Counted from the stretch's first letter, positions 41,264 to 50,358 are shown. The stretch: 64,000 bases of DNA from Advenella kashmirensis W13003 (GCF_000506985.1 NZ_KI650979.1:1550710-1614709), one strand, 5' to 3'. A program made the numbers and translations. Notes: a model not told the origin generated them from the sequence alone.

Positions 41264-42268
41264 TTAGAGCGATTCCTTTACTTTGGCTGCAATCTCGGGA
41301 GAAACCCATTTTTCCCAGGTTGCGCCTTCGTTTTTCAGGAACCAGTCTGCGACGGCGCGTGAATCATCGCCGGTCTCTTCCATATGGGCCAGCGTTTTGT
41401 CCATGACGGGCAGCGGTACGGACACCTTGGAGAAAAATTCGGTCAGTTTGGGCGCCTGCTTCATAAATTCCGTATTCAGTGCAGTGAAGACCGGGTTGTC
41501 AGGATAAGCACTGGGCTGCGGATCTTTACAATCAGGGTTGGTCAGGCATTCCTGCTTTTCCTTGTCGTAGGCGGGCAGTTCGAGCTTGACCAGGTCAAGC
41601 GAACCGACCAGCGGTGTCGGATACCAGTAGTAGAACACAATGTTTTTCTTGCGTTTGTATGCCGAGGTCAATGCCGCCTTCTGCGCTGCACCGGTGCCTG
41701 GCGAGTACAGGGTGAAGTCTTTGTCCAGTTTCAGGGCCTTGTACAGGTTGCTGCTGACAACTTCGCAGCCCCAGCCGGCCGGGCAGCCATAGAAACGTCC
41801 CTTGCTCGGATCTTCGGGATCGGCAAATTCTTCTTTGTATTTGGGAAGGTCGGCAGCAGATTTCAGGTCGGGGAATTTTTCGGCGACGTATTTCGGAATG
41901 AACCAGGCTTCACCACCAACGTACAGATCGGCCACTTTTTTCACTTTGCCGGTTTTTTCCGCTTTGGCCCAGGGATCGCCTACGCTATTGAGCCAGATTT
42001 CGGTATTGATGTCCAGATCGCCGCGTTCCAGCGCCGCCAGAGCGGGCAAGGTCTCGGTAGGCAGGGTTTCGGTCTTGCAGCCGTAGCCTTTTTCAAGAAT
42101 CGTGCGCTGCACGTCCACCAGTACCAGATTGGATTCCCAGTTCATGCCGCCGAAATTGACGGTGCGATCGACTTCACATTGGGCGTCGGCAGCCAGGGCG
42201 GCACTCGAGATGCCCATGCCAAGCGCGGCGAGCAGCGTCGAGCAGAGAATTTTGTGTTTTAAAAACAT
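41264..42268 (-). CDS. glycine betaine-type ABC transporter binding protein, copy 2
   Basis: A 334-residue paralogue of copy 1 with the same FGGMNWESN, GYGCKTE and PGTGAAQKA motifs and a signal peptide ending near residue 26 (ALA). ATG 42268 has AAGGAGG; a longer upstream reading lacks family similarity. As the first gene of the presumed operon it is likely the most highly expressed. Its ligand may differ from that of copy 1 (betaine, proline betaine, carnitine or choline). Confidence 0.9.
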   Translation of the reverse strand: MFLKHKILCSTLLAALGMGISSAALAADAQCEVDRTVNFGGMNWESNLVLVDVQRTILEKGYGCKTETLPTETLPALAALERGDLDINTEIWLNSVGDPWAKAEKTGKVKKVADLYVGGEAWFIPKYVAEKFPDLKSAADLPKYKEEFADPEDPSKGRFYGCPAGWGCEVVSSNLYKALKLDKDFTLYSPGTGAAQKAALTSAYKRKKNIVFYYWYPTPLVGSLDLVKLELPAYDKEKQECLTNPDCKDPQPSAYPDNPVFTALNTEFMKQAPKLTEFFSKVSVPLPVMDKTLAHMEETGDDSRAVADWFLKNEGATWEKWVSPEIAAKVKESL

Positions 42269-42606
42269 GGCCGTAGCCTCCTTAAGTCTTACAGGGTTAT
42301 AAAAATAACTGTGTATGCCAAAGAGTATGCGGAAAACGACGTAGCGCCGTCGATACAAACAAAACAGATGGGCGGCAAGGCGCCCGATTGACAGGTAAAG
42401 CACTTTCGCAGAATGTGCGAAAGGTGTACACAATTGAAACGATGATTTTTTCTAATCCTGCCCATTGTAACAAAATGGGCAGGGTCGGGCAAACCGCCCC
42501 CCTTAGTGATATCCCTAGCAGCTTTTAAATTTCATGTATGAGAAAATAAATTCACATTTAGGAAATTATTGCGGACCGCGCGTCCCGACTCAACAGGACC
42601 CCATTC
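42269..42606. promoter_or_regulatory. divergent regulatory region with two strong dyads
   Basis: 338 bp between the binding-protein operon and the cupin gene. Two perfect inverted repeats stand out: CTTTCGCA (42403-42410)/TGCGAAAG (42416-42423), and CCTGCCCATT (42457-42466)/AATGGGCAGG (42474-42483). A weak minus-strand promoter-like TTGTTA-17-AAAAAT overlaps the second dyad. These are probably operators or structured leaders of the osmoprotectant operon; no gene is seen in the region. Confidence 0.5.
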
Positions 42607-43047
42607 ATGACAAACAGCCAGGCAGCATCAACCAGTGAAAAGACCCAGAACCCCGGCAAGAAGGCACAGGCCTGTTCCTGGATCGTCCGGGAGGCAGATG
42701 TGCCGGGCTATAGTCCTGCCAACCATCATGGCACGGTCAACCGGCGTCTGATCGGCCCCGATACGGTCGGCGCACGCCACCTGGAGGTACTGGTCGGAAC
42801 AATCGAGCAGAACCAGGGTGCCTTGCCCCATGCCCACCCGGGCATCGAGCAGGTGGTGTATCTGCTGTCGGGCACGGCCGATGTTGAAATGGACGGCGAA
42901 AAAGGCAGCCTGCAGGCAGGCGACTGCTGTTTTTTTCCAGCCGATAAAAAGCATATACTGACGGTCACCAGCGTCGAGCCCGCACGCCTGCTGGTCATTT
43001 ACTCACCCCCTTACGAAGAAAATCCTGCCAGGGTGATTCGCGACTGA
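42607..43047 (+). CDS. cupin-domain protein
   Basis: A 146-residue single-cupin protein. Motif 1 (HAHPGIEQVVYLLSGTADVEM) and motif 2 (LQAGDCCFFPADKKHIL) with metal-binding His/Glu are visible. It has no signal peptide. The function is unassigned: a small isomerase, dioxygenase or sensor-type cupin is possible. It stands 100 bp before a Bug/CoA-transferase operon and may be part of it. Confidence 0.8.
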   Translation: MTNSQAASTSEKTQNPGKKAQACSWIVREADVPGYSPANHHGTVNRRLIGPDTVGARHLEVLVGTIEQNQGALPHAHPGIEQVVYLLSGTADVEMDGEKGSLQAGDCCFFPADKKHILTVTSVEPARLLVIYSPPYEENPARVIRD

Positions 43048-43147
43048 TCGTCCGATCCCCTCTGTCAATGTGTCATCCTGCGTCAGTCTGCCAGGCAGGG
43101 CAGGCGTTGGCGCTCCTAGAAACAACTACCCATAAACCGGAGACATT

Positions 43148-44107
43148 ATGAATATCAAAACCTTTCGTTGTCTGCTGGGGGCGGTCGCCCTGGCTGTTGC
43201 CGGAACGGCGGCGGCCTGGCCCGACAAACCCATTACCATGGTCGTGCCGTTTCCTGCCGGATCCGGCACCGATTCGGTCGGACGCATTTTTGCCCGCGAA
43301 ATAACCAGTCGCCTGGGCCAGCAGGTGATTGTAGAGAACAAGCCCGGCGGCAACGGCACGATCGCCGCGCAGCAGGTTGCGCGCTCCAAACCCGATGGTT
43401 ACACCATTCTGATTTCCACCAATACGCCACTGTCGGCGGCACCCTGGTTGCAGAAAAGCGTGCCCTATGATGTGCTGAAGGACTTTACGCCCATTGCGCG
43501 CGGAGGGAATTTGCCGTTCATTCTGGTTGCCAATATGAAGCAGCCGTTCAATTCGGTGCAGGAACTGGTCAAACAGGCCAAGGCCAGCCCGGGAAAATTG
43601 ACCTATGCCTCCGGCAACAGCACCGGTATTGTGGCCGGCGCGACCCTGTCTCACGCTGCGGGCATCGAAACCCTGCACGTACCTTATAAGGGCACGCCCC
43701 AGGCGTTGACGGACCTGATCGGCGGCCAGGTTGACTATATGTTCACCGACCTGACCTCGGGCATGCCTTTTGTGCAGTCAAAAAAAATCAAGGCACTGGC
43801 GGTGTCGACCGCCAAGCCCAGCGTATTGCTGCCCGATCTGCCTTCCATGGAAGCGGCGGGTATCGATAATTTCGACATTAATTCCTGGAACGGCTTCCTG
43901 GGTCCGGCGGATATGAGCGAAGAGGCTGTGACTGCGCTGAACAAAACCATTAACGACATCGTGAGTGATGACAAGGTCAAGGCTGAGCTCGCGCGCCTGG
44001 GGTTTGATGCCTTCAGCGGTACCCAGCAGGAATTTGCTTCGTTCGTTCAGGAGCAATACAAGTTATGGGGCAAGCTGATCAAAGATGCGGGGATAGAGGT
44101 TCAATAA
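43148..44107 (+). CDS. Bug/TctC-family periplasmic receptor
   Basis: A 319-residue receptor with a signal peptide ending near residue 23 (AAA). Loops are VPFPAGSGTDSVGR, ENKPGGNGTIA and KPDGYT. It has GGAG before the ATG. It leads directly (two bases) into the CoA-transferase gene, so capture and activation of one acid are probably linked. No TctAB is nearby. Confidence 0.9.
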   Translation: MNIKTFRCLLGAVALAVAGTAAAWPDKPITMVVPFPAGSGTDSVGRIFAREITSRLGQQVIVENKPGGNGTIAAQQVARSKPDGYTILISTNTPLSAAPWLQKSVPYDVLKDFTPIARGGNLPFILVANMKQPFNSVQELVKQAKASPGKLTYASGNSTGIVAGATLSHAAGIETLHVPYKGTPQALTDLIGGQVDYMFTDLTSGMPFVQSKKIKALAVSTAKPSVLLPDLPSMEAAGIDNFDINSWNGFLGPADMSEEAVTALNKTINDIVSDDKVKAELARLGFDAFSGTQQEFASFVQEQYKLWGKLIKDAGIEVQ

Positions 44108-44109
44108 TA

Positions 44110-45366
44110 ATGATGCACAACAATCAAAGCAGGGCGGGCAACATCGGGACAGATCGAAGCGGACCTCTGGCCGGTGTACGGGTGCTGGACCTGACCTCCA
44201 TCATTCTGGGGCCCTTTGCGACCCAGATGATGGCAGACCTGGGGGCGGATGTGATCAAGGTGGAGTCGCCTGCGGGCGACACGCTACGCCAGGTAGGGCC
44301 CATGCGTAATCCAGGCATGGGCGCTATTTACCTGCATCTGAACCGCAATAAACGGTCCGTGGTGCTGGACCTCAAAACCGAAGAGGGGCGCGAGGCCTGC
44401 CTGCATCTGGTGCGCGACGTGGATGTGCTGTTGTATAACGTGCGGCCGCAGTCGATGGCGCGCCTGGGCCTGTCCTACGAAGCCGTGAGGGCCGTGAATC
44501 CGAAAATCGTTTATGTGGGCGCGTATGGTTTCGGAAATGACGGCCCCTACGCCGGCAAGCCTGCCTATGATGACCTGATCCAGGGTATGACCGGTGTGGC
44601 CCGTCTTTACGAGCGCAATAGCGGTCATGAACCGCGTTACGCGCCGCTGACGCTGGCCGATCGCACGATCGGGCTGCATGCCGCCCTTGCGTGCCTGGCA
44701 GGCGTCATACACAGCCGGGCAACCGGAGAGGGGCAGTCAATCGAAATTCCCATGTTTGAAGGCATGGCGCATATGATTCTGGGCGATCATCTGGGGGGCC
44801 GAACGTTCGACGCTGACGCGCCTGCCGAGACCATGGGTTATTCGCGTCTGCTGGCCGAACACCGCAAGCCTTATCAGACGCAGGATGGCTATGTCAGTGC
44901 GCTGATCTACAACGACCGGCACTGGCGCCAGTTCCTGACGGCCATTGGTCGCGCAGAGTTGATGACCGATTCTATATTCGCCACGCATTCGCAGCGCGCC
45001 GACAATATAGGCGAGGTCTACCGCTTTGTGGACGCGACGCTCAGGACGCGTACGACCGCCGACTGGCTGGCGCTGTTCGATGAAAATGATATTCCCTGCG
45101 CGCCACTGTACGCCGTCGAAGATCTGCCCGATGACCCGCACCTGAAGGCGGTCGGACACCTTGTTCAGACCGATCACCCCAGCGAAGGCGTGGTGCATAC
45201 GACAGCGCCGCTGGGCCGGTATTCGGGAACGCCACTGAATCTCTACCGGCATGCACCGGCGCTGGGTGAACACACCGAAGAGGTGCTGGGCGATCTGCCG
45301 ATGGACCTGGAAAAGAAACAGGCAATATTGAAAGCGGCCGGGCAGGGCGATAAACCCAGGGATTGA
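44110..45366 (+). CDS. type III CoA-transferase, third copy
   Basis: A 418-residue CaiB/BaiF enzyme. The N-terminal core VRVLDLTSIILGPFATQMMADLGADVIKVE and catalytic D184 (TLADRTIG) are visible. It is more distant from the copies at 3392 and 24273, which share extra motifs. ATG 44110 immediately follows the Bug stop. The downstream partner is an acyl-CoA dehydrogenase, so the activated acid is probably oxidised rather than cleaved. Substrate unknown. Confidence 0.87.
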   Translation: MMHNNQSRAGNIGTDRSGPLAGVRVLDLTSIILGPFATQMMADLGADVIKVESPAGDTLRQVGPMRNPGMGAIYLHLNRNKRSVVLDLKTEEGREACLHLVRDVDVLLYNVRPQSMARLGLSYEAVRAVNPKIVYVGAYGFGNDGPYAGKPAYDDLIQGMTGVARLYERNSGHEPRYAPLTLADRTIGLHAALACLAGVIHSRATGEGQSIEIPMFEGMAHMILGDHLGGRTFDADAPAETMGYSRLLAEHRKPYQTQDGYVSALIYNDRHWRQFLTAIGRAELMTDSIFATHSQRADNIGEVYRFVDATLRTRTTADWLALFDENDIPCAPLYAVEDLPDDPHLKAVGHLVQTDHPSEGVVHTTAPLGRYSGTPLNLYRHAPALGEHTEEVLGDLPMDLEKKQAILKAAGQGDKPRD

Positions 45367-45414
45367 GTTAGCACGATCCCGGCACGCGACGACTATTTGG
45401 ATGACGGAGTAAAC

Positions 45415-46581
45415 ATGGATTTTTCACTTTCGCAGGATCAGCAGATGCTGGTGGCGGCCATTGAGCAATTGTGCAGCGGTTTCGATGATGAATACTGGCT
45501 CGAATGCGACCGCAGCGGCGACTACCCAGAGGCGTTCTACCAGCGACTGGCGCAGGCCGGGTGGCTCGGTGTCGCCATGCCTCAGGAATACGGCGGTGCA
45601 GGGCTTGGCATTACCGAAGCGGCCCTGATGATGAAAACCATCTCCCGCTCCGGCGCTGGTTTTACGGGCGCGTCGGCCGTGCATATGAATATTTTCGGCC
45701 TGAACCCGGTGGTGCGTTTCGGCTCGGACGATCTTAAGAAGCGAGCCTTGCCGCCATTGATCGAAGGCCGTGACAAGGCCTGCTTTGCCGTGACGGAACC
45801 GGATGCTGGCCTGGATACGACCCAATTGACCACGCGTGCCGAAAAACAGGGCGATCACTACCGCATCTATGGTCGCAAAATATGGATTTCCACTGCACAG
45901 GTCGCCAGCAAAATGCTTCTGCTGGCCCGAACCACGCCGAAAGACAAGGTGGCACGGCCGACTCAGGGGCTCAGCCTGTTCTATACCGACCTGGATCGCA
46001 GCCAGGTTGAAGTGCGTGAAATTGAAAAACTTGGACGCAAGGCGGTTGATTCGAATATGCTGTTTTTCGACGGCCTGGAAATCCCCGAATGCGATCGCGT
46101 GGGTGAGGAAGGCAAAGGCTTCGAGTACATTCTTCATGGACTGAACCCGGAACGGATTCTGATCGCGGCCGAGGCCGTGGGGCTGGGTCAGGTGGCGCTG
46201 GACAAGGCGGTGCAATATGCAAAAGAACGTACGGTGTTCAACCGCCCTATCGGCCAGAACCAGGGTATACAGCATCCATTGGCCCAGTGCTGGATGCAGT
46301 TGGAAGCGGCCGATCTGATGGTCTCCCGGGCCGCTGCGGCCTATGATGCCGATGAACCGGCCGGCGCCTATGCCAACACCGCGAAGTATCTGGCAGCCGA
46401 AGCGGCCTTCCAGTCATGCCAGACGGCCATCCAGACACTGGGCGGCATGGGCTATGCGAAGGAATATCACGTTGAGCGCTATTTGCGTGAGAGCTTTATT
46501 CCGCGCATTGCACCGGTCAGCCCGCAATTGATTATGTGTTTTATTGCTGAAAAAGTGCTGGGACTGCCCAAATCGTACTGA
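45415..46581 (+). CDS. acyl-CoA dehydrogenase family flavoenzyme
   Basis: A 388-residue FAD enzyme. The N-terminal helical domain, CFAVTEPDAG (123-132), IYGRKIWIST (151-160) and the FAD-adenine loop TVFNRPIGQNQGIQHP are typical. At the usual catalytic Glu site (MCAD IYEGT) it reads IAPVS, with no Glu. However, E246 (LNPERIL) occupies the helix-G position used as base in isovaleryl-CoA dehydrogenase. ATG 45415 follows a CGGAG site. It acts with the upstream CoA-transferase on an imported acid, likely branched or short-chain. Confidence 0.9.
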   Translation: MDFSLSQDQQMLVAAIEQLCSGFDDEYWLECDRSGDYPEAFYQRLAQAGWLGVAMPQEYGGAGLGITEAALMMKTISRSGAGFTGASAVHMNIFGLNPVVRFGSDDLKKRALPPLIEGRDKACFAVTEPDAGLDTTQLTTRAEKQGDHYRIYGRKIWISTAQVASKMLLLARTTPKDKVARPTQGLSLFYTDLDRSQVEVREIEKLGRKAVDSNMLFFDGLEIPECDRVGEEGKGFEYILHGLNPERILIAAEAVGLGQVALDKAVQYAKERTVFNRPIGQNQGIQHPLAQCWMQLEAADLMVSRAAAAYDADEPAGAYANTAKYLAAEAAFQSCQTAIQTLGGMGYAKEYHVERYLRESFIPRIAPVSPQLIMCFIAEKVLGLPKSY

Positions 46582-46648
46582 GGGCGATCCGGCGCGGCCG
46601 TAGTCGCAAGCTATTGCTGTCGTGATTATTTACTGTTGTGATTATTGG

Positions 46649-46684
46649 GAGCCATTGCAATTGCAATTGCACTTGCAATGGCTC
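46649..46684. terminator. bidirectional hairpin between dehydrogenase and iclR genes
   Basis: Perfect 12-bp arms GAGCCATTGCAA (46649-46660) and TTGCAATGGCTC (46673-46684) surround a 12-base loop that is itself made of TTGCAA/TTGCA repeats. It lies in the 142-bp convergent gap. T tracts are short (CGTTGCTTG), so it may also be a stability element. Confidence 0.6.
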
Positions 46685-46723
46685 GTTGCTTGCCTCGACA
46701 GACACCTGCCGCCGATCGGAAAA

Positions 46724-47488
46724 TTAATGCTGCTCGATAAAGGTACACATCACGCGCAGCTTTTGTGCGTGGTTCTGCAGGTTGGCCTCGATCCGGTAGA
46801 GTGGTCCCGCGATGGAGATGGCATACTGGCCGCCTGATACGGTTACCGGCCAGGCAATGGCACCAACGTCGATCATGGATTCGCCAAGATTGGTAAACAG
46901 CCCTTTTTCCCGCCCCTGTCTGATGTCTTCCAGAAACGCCTCGCGTGTGATCAGGGTTCTGTTATTGCGTTTATTGAAGGTCAGCTTGTCAAGCAGGGCC
47001 AGTTGCGCCGGTTCATCGAGCGCAGAGAACAGGGCCTTGCCCAGCGAGTTGGCATGGATCTCTTTCTGTTCCCCGGCCACCGCTACATAGTGAATGGGGT
47101 TTTCTGATGCGATCACATCCAGGTAGAGCACCGTATTAAGCGATGTGAGTTTGGCGAGCACGACTGTTTCGCCGGTGATCGCGCACAATTCACGCAGGCT
47201 GGGATACAGCCGTTCGAGTACGGGGTCGGCCTTGGTAATGCGCTGAGCCATGGCCAGCAATCGTCCTGTTGGATAGTAGCCCTGGCGTCTGGCGGTTTCA
47301 TATAAATAACCCAGGCTCAGTAGTGTACGCACCAGCGCCAGACAACTGGAGGCGGGAGCGTTGAGTTCGCGGGCAAGTTCGGACAGGGACAGTGGTTTTT
47401 GTTCACGCGAAAAAATTTCGATAATTTCGATGACCCTGAGTGCGGTTTTGACGCGATGATTTTCGGTGCCGGGGGCAGTGGTGTTCAT
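46724..47488 (-). CDS. IclR-family transcriptional regulator
   Basis: A 254-residue regulator with a wHTH at about residues 15-75 (PLSLSELARELNAPASSCLALVR-like) and a GAF-like effector domain. ATG 47488 is chosen; a longer upstream reading adds non-conserved sequence. It is convergent with the Bug/CoA-transferase/dehydrogenase operon and divergent from the penicillin-acylase gene, and could control either. Confidence 0.87.
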   Translation of the reverse strand: MNTTAPGTENHRVKTALRVIEIIEIFSREQKPLSLSELARELNAPASSCLALVRTLLSLGYLYETARRQGYYPTGRLLAMAQRITKADPVLERLYPSLRELCAITGETVVLAKLTSLNTVLYLDVIASENPIHYVAVAGEQKEIHANSLGKALFSALDEPAQLALLDKLTFNKRNNRTLITREAFLEDIRQGREKGLFTNLGESMIDVGAIAWPVTVSGGQYAISIAGPLYRIEANLQNHAQKLRVMCTFIEQH

Positions 47489-47673
47489 GAATGTGAAAGC
47501 GGGGTGAGACAGACCTGCAGAGTTTAACCGATGCCATACTTTCTTACACTGTTTTGTTTGATTGCGACAGGGACTCGTGCCATCCTCGGAGCAAAGAGTA
47601 ATGGACGGGATCCGCACATCTTTAGTTCATGCTTAAAATAATTAACCAACACAGATGACATAAAGGAGAAGAT

Positions 47674-50169
47674 ATGAAACGCGCATTCATGGCCGTCGCC
47701 ATTGCTACCGTTTTTACCGGCGCTTCGTTCATGCCCGTTGCAGCACGCACGGCCGCAGAGACTGATGCCGATACGTTTACGGTGAGCGGCCTGGAGAAAC
47801 CAGGTTCCATTTCCATCGATAAATGGGGCGTGCCGCATATTTACGCGCAGACACTGTATGACGCTTTTTATCTGCAGGGATTCAACGCCGCGCGGGATCG
47901 GCTGTTTCAGATTGATTTGTGGCGCAAGCGCGGGCTCGGCGAAATGGCCAAGGATTTTGGCCCCGATTATGTCGAAGGCGACCGCATGGCGCGGGCAGTG
48001 CTGTTTCGTGGCGATATGTATCGCGAGTGGCTGGCCTACGGGTCCGATTCGAAGCGGGTCGCCCAGGCGTTTACCGACGGTATCAATGAGTACGTCAAAA
48101 TGACACAGGCCAACCCCGATCTGCTCCCCGTGGAGTTCAAGAAGCTGGGTTATCAGCCCTCCCAGTGGAACCCGGAAGACGTGGTGCGTATACGTCATCA
48201 TGGGCTGACACTGAATGCGAAAAATGAGCTGGATCGCGCCCAGGTGTTTTGCAAAGTCAAGGACGATCCGGTCAAGGCCGACTGGCTGCGCCGCGAGCTG
48301 AGTCCTACGATTGATCCGGCGCTGGTCGACGGTCTGGATCCGTGTGCGATACCGGTCCAGAAAATAAAAGACGCCTATGACCAGGCCACGGCAACACCAA
48401 AACTGACAAAGCTCCCACCGGCGTCCGATAATGCCAAGCCAACGGCGACGCCGCCTGCGCAGCAATCGGCGAGCGCGTCCCCGGTGGCGCCAACCGGTTC
48501 GCCTGTCGCCGCGCTATATAACGTGGTGGACAACGATAGCGATACAGAAAGAGGACTGGGCTCGAACAACTGGGTGATTGACGGCAAGCGGACAACGACC
48601 GGCAGGCCGATTCTGGCAAACGACCCGCATCGCTCCCATGGCGCGCCGAGCTTGCGTTATATAAGTCACCTGAGTGCGCCCGGTCTGTCCGTGATTGGCG
48701 CCGGCGAGCCGTTTTTGCCCGGCATTTCGATCGGCCATAATGACGAAATCGGTTTTGGCCTGACCCGCTTCTATATGGATCAGGAGGATATGTACCAGTA
48801 TGAAATCAATCCTGAAAACAAGAACGAATACAAATACAAAGGGCGCTGGGAGCCCATGGAAACTGTAGAGGAAGAGATTGAAGTCAAGGGCGGCCCTGTG
48901 CAAAAAGTGACCCTGCATTTCACGCGGCACGGCCCGATCCTGTACCAGGACGACACCGCGCACCGCGCCTGGGCGCTGCGTGCGGCCTGGCTGGATTTGG
49001 GCATGGCGCCCTACTTTGGCTCCATGGACTACATGCGGGCCACCAATTGGGATGAGTTCAAGGCAGCGATGAATCGCTGGGGCGCGCCGGGTGAAAACCA
49101 GGTCTATGCAGATCGCAGCGGCAATATTGCGTGGATGCCCGGCGGGCTCACCGTCAAGCGCAGCTGGGACGGGCTCACCCCGGTGCCGGGCGACGGACGT
49201 TACGAATGGGACGGTTATCGTGACATGGACGAGTTGCCCAGCCTGCATAATCCGCAGGCGGGCTATATCGTGACGGCCAATGAAAATAATATTCCGCCGG
49301 ATCATCCTGCGTTCAAAAAGGGCGTAGGCTATGAGTGGAGCAGTGATTTCCGGGCGAAGCGGCTCAAGGCAATCATTGGCGCGAAAGACAAGTCGTCTGT
49401 CGCCGATTCCGAAGCATGGCAGAACGACAAAACCTCTTTGCCAGCCATCCGAACTGTCGCAGTGCTCAAGCAGATCAGCACCGATGATGAAAAACTCAAG
49501 CCGGTCGTGGCCATGCTGCAGAAATGGGATGGCCTGGAGACAGCGGACAGTGCCGAGGCCGCCATTTTTGAAGTGTGGTTCAGTCGTTACCTGCGCCGCG
49601 CAGTCGTGGAACGCGCGTTTGATCCCGAGATTGCAAAAATGATTGGCCTGGGTGATCCGGAACGGGTGCTGGATGTGATCGAAAAGCCTGAAGGATGGTT
49701 TACGCCGGCCGAACGCGATGAGATTATGCTCGATTCGCTCAAGCAGGCGGTGGCCGAGGTCAGCGACAAACTGGGCGCAGATCCGCAAGCCTGGAAATGG
49801 GGAACGCTGCATCAGGCTGTGTTTTTGCATCCCATGAATGCGCTGCTGTCGGATGAAGAGAAAAAAACCTTCAATGTGAACGCCGGCCCCATAGGGGGCT
49901 CAGCCTACACGCCAATGGCAACCAGTTATGGTGAAAAAAGCTATAACCTGACCTCGGGCGCGTCATTTCGCATGGTGCTGGATGTCGGGCAGTGGGACGG
50001 TTCCAGGGTGATCAACACCCCGGGGCAATCCGGTGACAGTCGCCAGCCCGGCTATCGCGATCTGGCGCCATTATGGGCCAAAGGCGAATATATTCCATTG
50101 ACTTTCAGCAAGGAGAAAGTCAAGGAAAACACCGTTAAAGTGCTCAAGTTCGAGCCAGGAAAGAACTGA
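47674..50169 (+). CDS. penicillin acylase-family Ntn hydrolase
   Basis: An 831-residue periplasmic precursor with a signal peptide (cut near residue 25). Autocleavage should occur before S297 in GLGSNNWVIDGK, giving an alpha chain, a Pro/Ala/Ser-rich linker (about 240-285) and a roughly 535-residue beta chain with nucleophile Ser. The downstream GENQVYADRSGNIAWMPGG carries the expected Asn. Family enzymes deacylate penicillins, cephalosporins or acyl-homoserine lactones; the natural substrate is unknown. AAAGGAGAA precedes the ATG. Confidence 0.88.
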   Translation: MKRAFMAVAIATVFTGASFMPVAARTAAETDADTFTVSGLEKPGSISIDKWGVPHIYAQTLYDAFYLQGFNAARDRLFQIDLWRKRGLGEMAKDFGPDYVEGDRMARAVLFRGDMYREWLAYGSDSKRVAQAFTDGINEYVKMTQANPDLLPVEFKKLGYQPSQWNPEDVVRIRHHGLTLNAKNELDRAQVFCKVKDDPVKADWLRRELSPTIDPALVDGLDPCAIPVQKIKDAYDQATATPKLTKLPPASDNAKPTATPPAQQSASASPVAPTGSPVAALYNVVDNDSDTERGLGSNNWVIDGKRTTTGRPILANDPHRSHGAPSLRYISHLSAPGLSVIGAGEPFLPGISIGHNDEIGFGLTRFYMDQEDMYQYEINPENKNEYKYKGRWEPMETVEEEIEVKGGPVQKVTLHFTRHGPILYQDDTAHRAWALRAAWLDLGMAPYFGSMDYMRATNWDEFKAAMNRWGAPGENQVYADRSGNIAWMPGGLTVKRSWDGLTPVPGDGRYEWDGYRDMDELPSLHNPQAGYIVTANENNIPPDHPAFKKGVGYEWSSDFRAKRLKAIIGAKDKSSVADSEAWQNDKTSLPAIRTVAVLKQISTDDEKLKPVVAMLQKWDGLETADSAEAAIFEVWFSRYLRRAVVERAFDPEIAKMIGLGDPERVLDVIEKPEGWFTPAERDEIMLDSLKQAVAEVSDKLGADPQAWKWGTLHQAVFLHPMNALLSDEEKKTFNVNAGPIGGSAYTPMATSYGEKSYNLTSGASFRMVLDVGQWDGSRVINTPGQSGDSRQPGYRDLAPLWAKGEYIPLTFSKEKVKENTVKVLKFEPGKN

Positions 50170-50358
50170 TCACCATCCCCGCATGTGAACAGGGTCGCCA
50201 TAACCCGGGGGCCGACAGAACCAAAGGCCCTGTTCGCTGTCGAATCTGTATCTAGTGTCACAGGTTTGTGCGTAAAATGGACGAGGATTGCCCTGCTGAG
50301 CGAGATGCTTGCCAGGGCCCAATGCTTGTTGCTATTTTGCGATCTCCCGGGTGCAGTC

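Noticed and set aside
41384-42262. A 292-codon plus-strand frame antisense to binding-protein copy 2
   Set aside because: A mirror frame; similar shadows occur opposite the paralogous copy, as expected from codon structure alone.
45415-46581. Reading the flavoenzyme as a 3-sulfinopropionyl-CoA desulfinase, given a thiol dioxygenase in the window
   Set aside because: The general base E246 is kept, whereas as I recall the Advenella desulfinase has Gln there; the dioxygenase is also 28 kb away.
48514-49830. A 438-codon minus-strand frame antisense to the penicillin-acylase gene
   Set aside because: The plus-strand gene has a signal peptide, an Ntn nucleophile motif and a good ribosome site; the antisense frame has none of these and no family resemblance.
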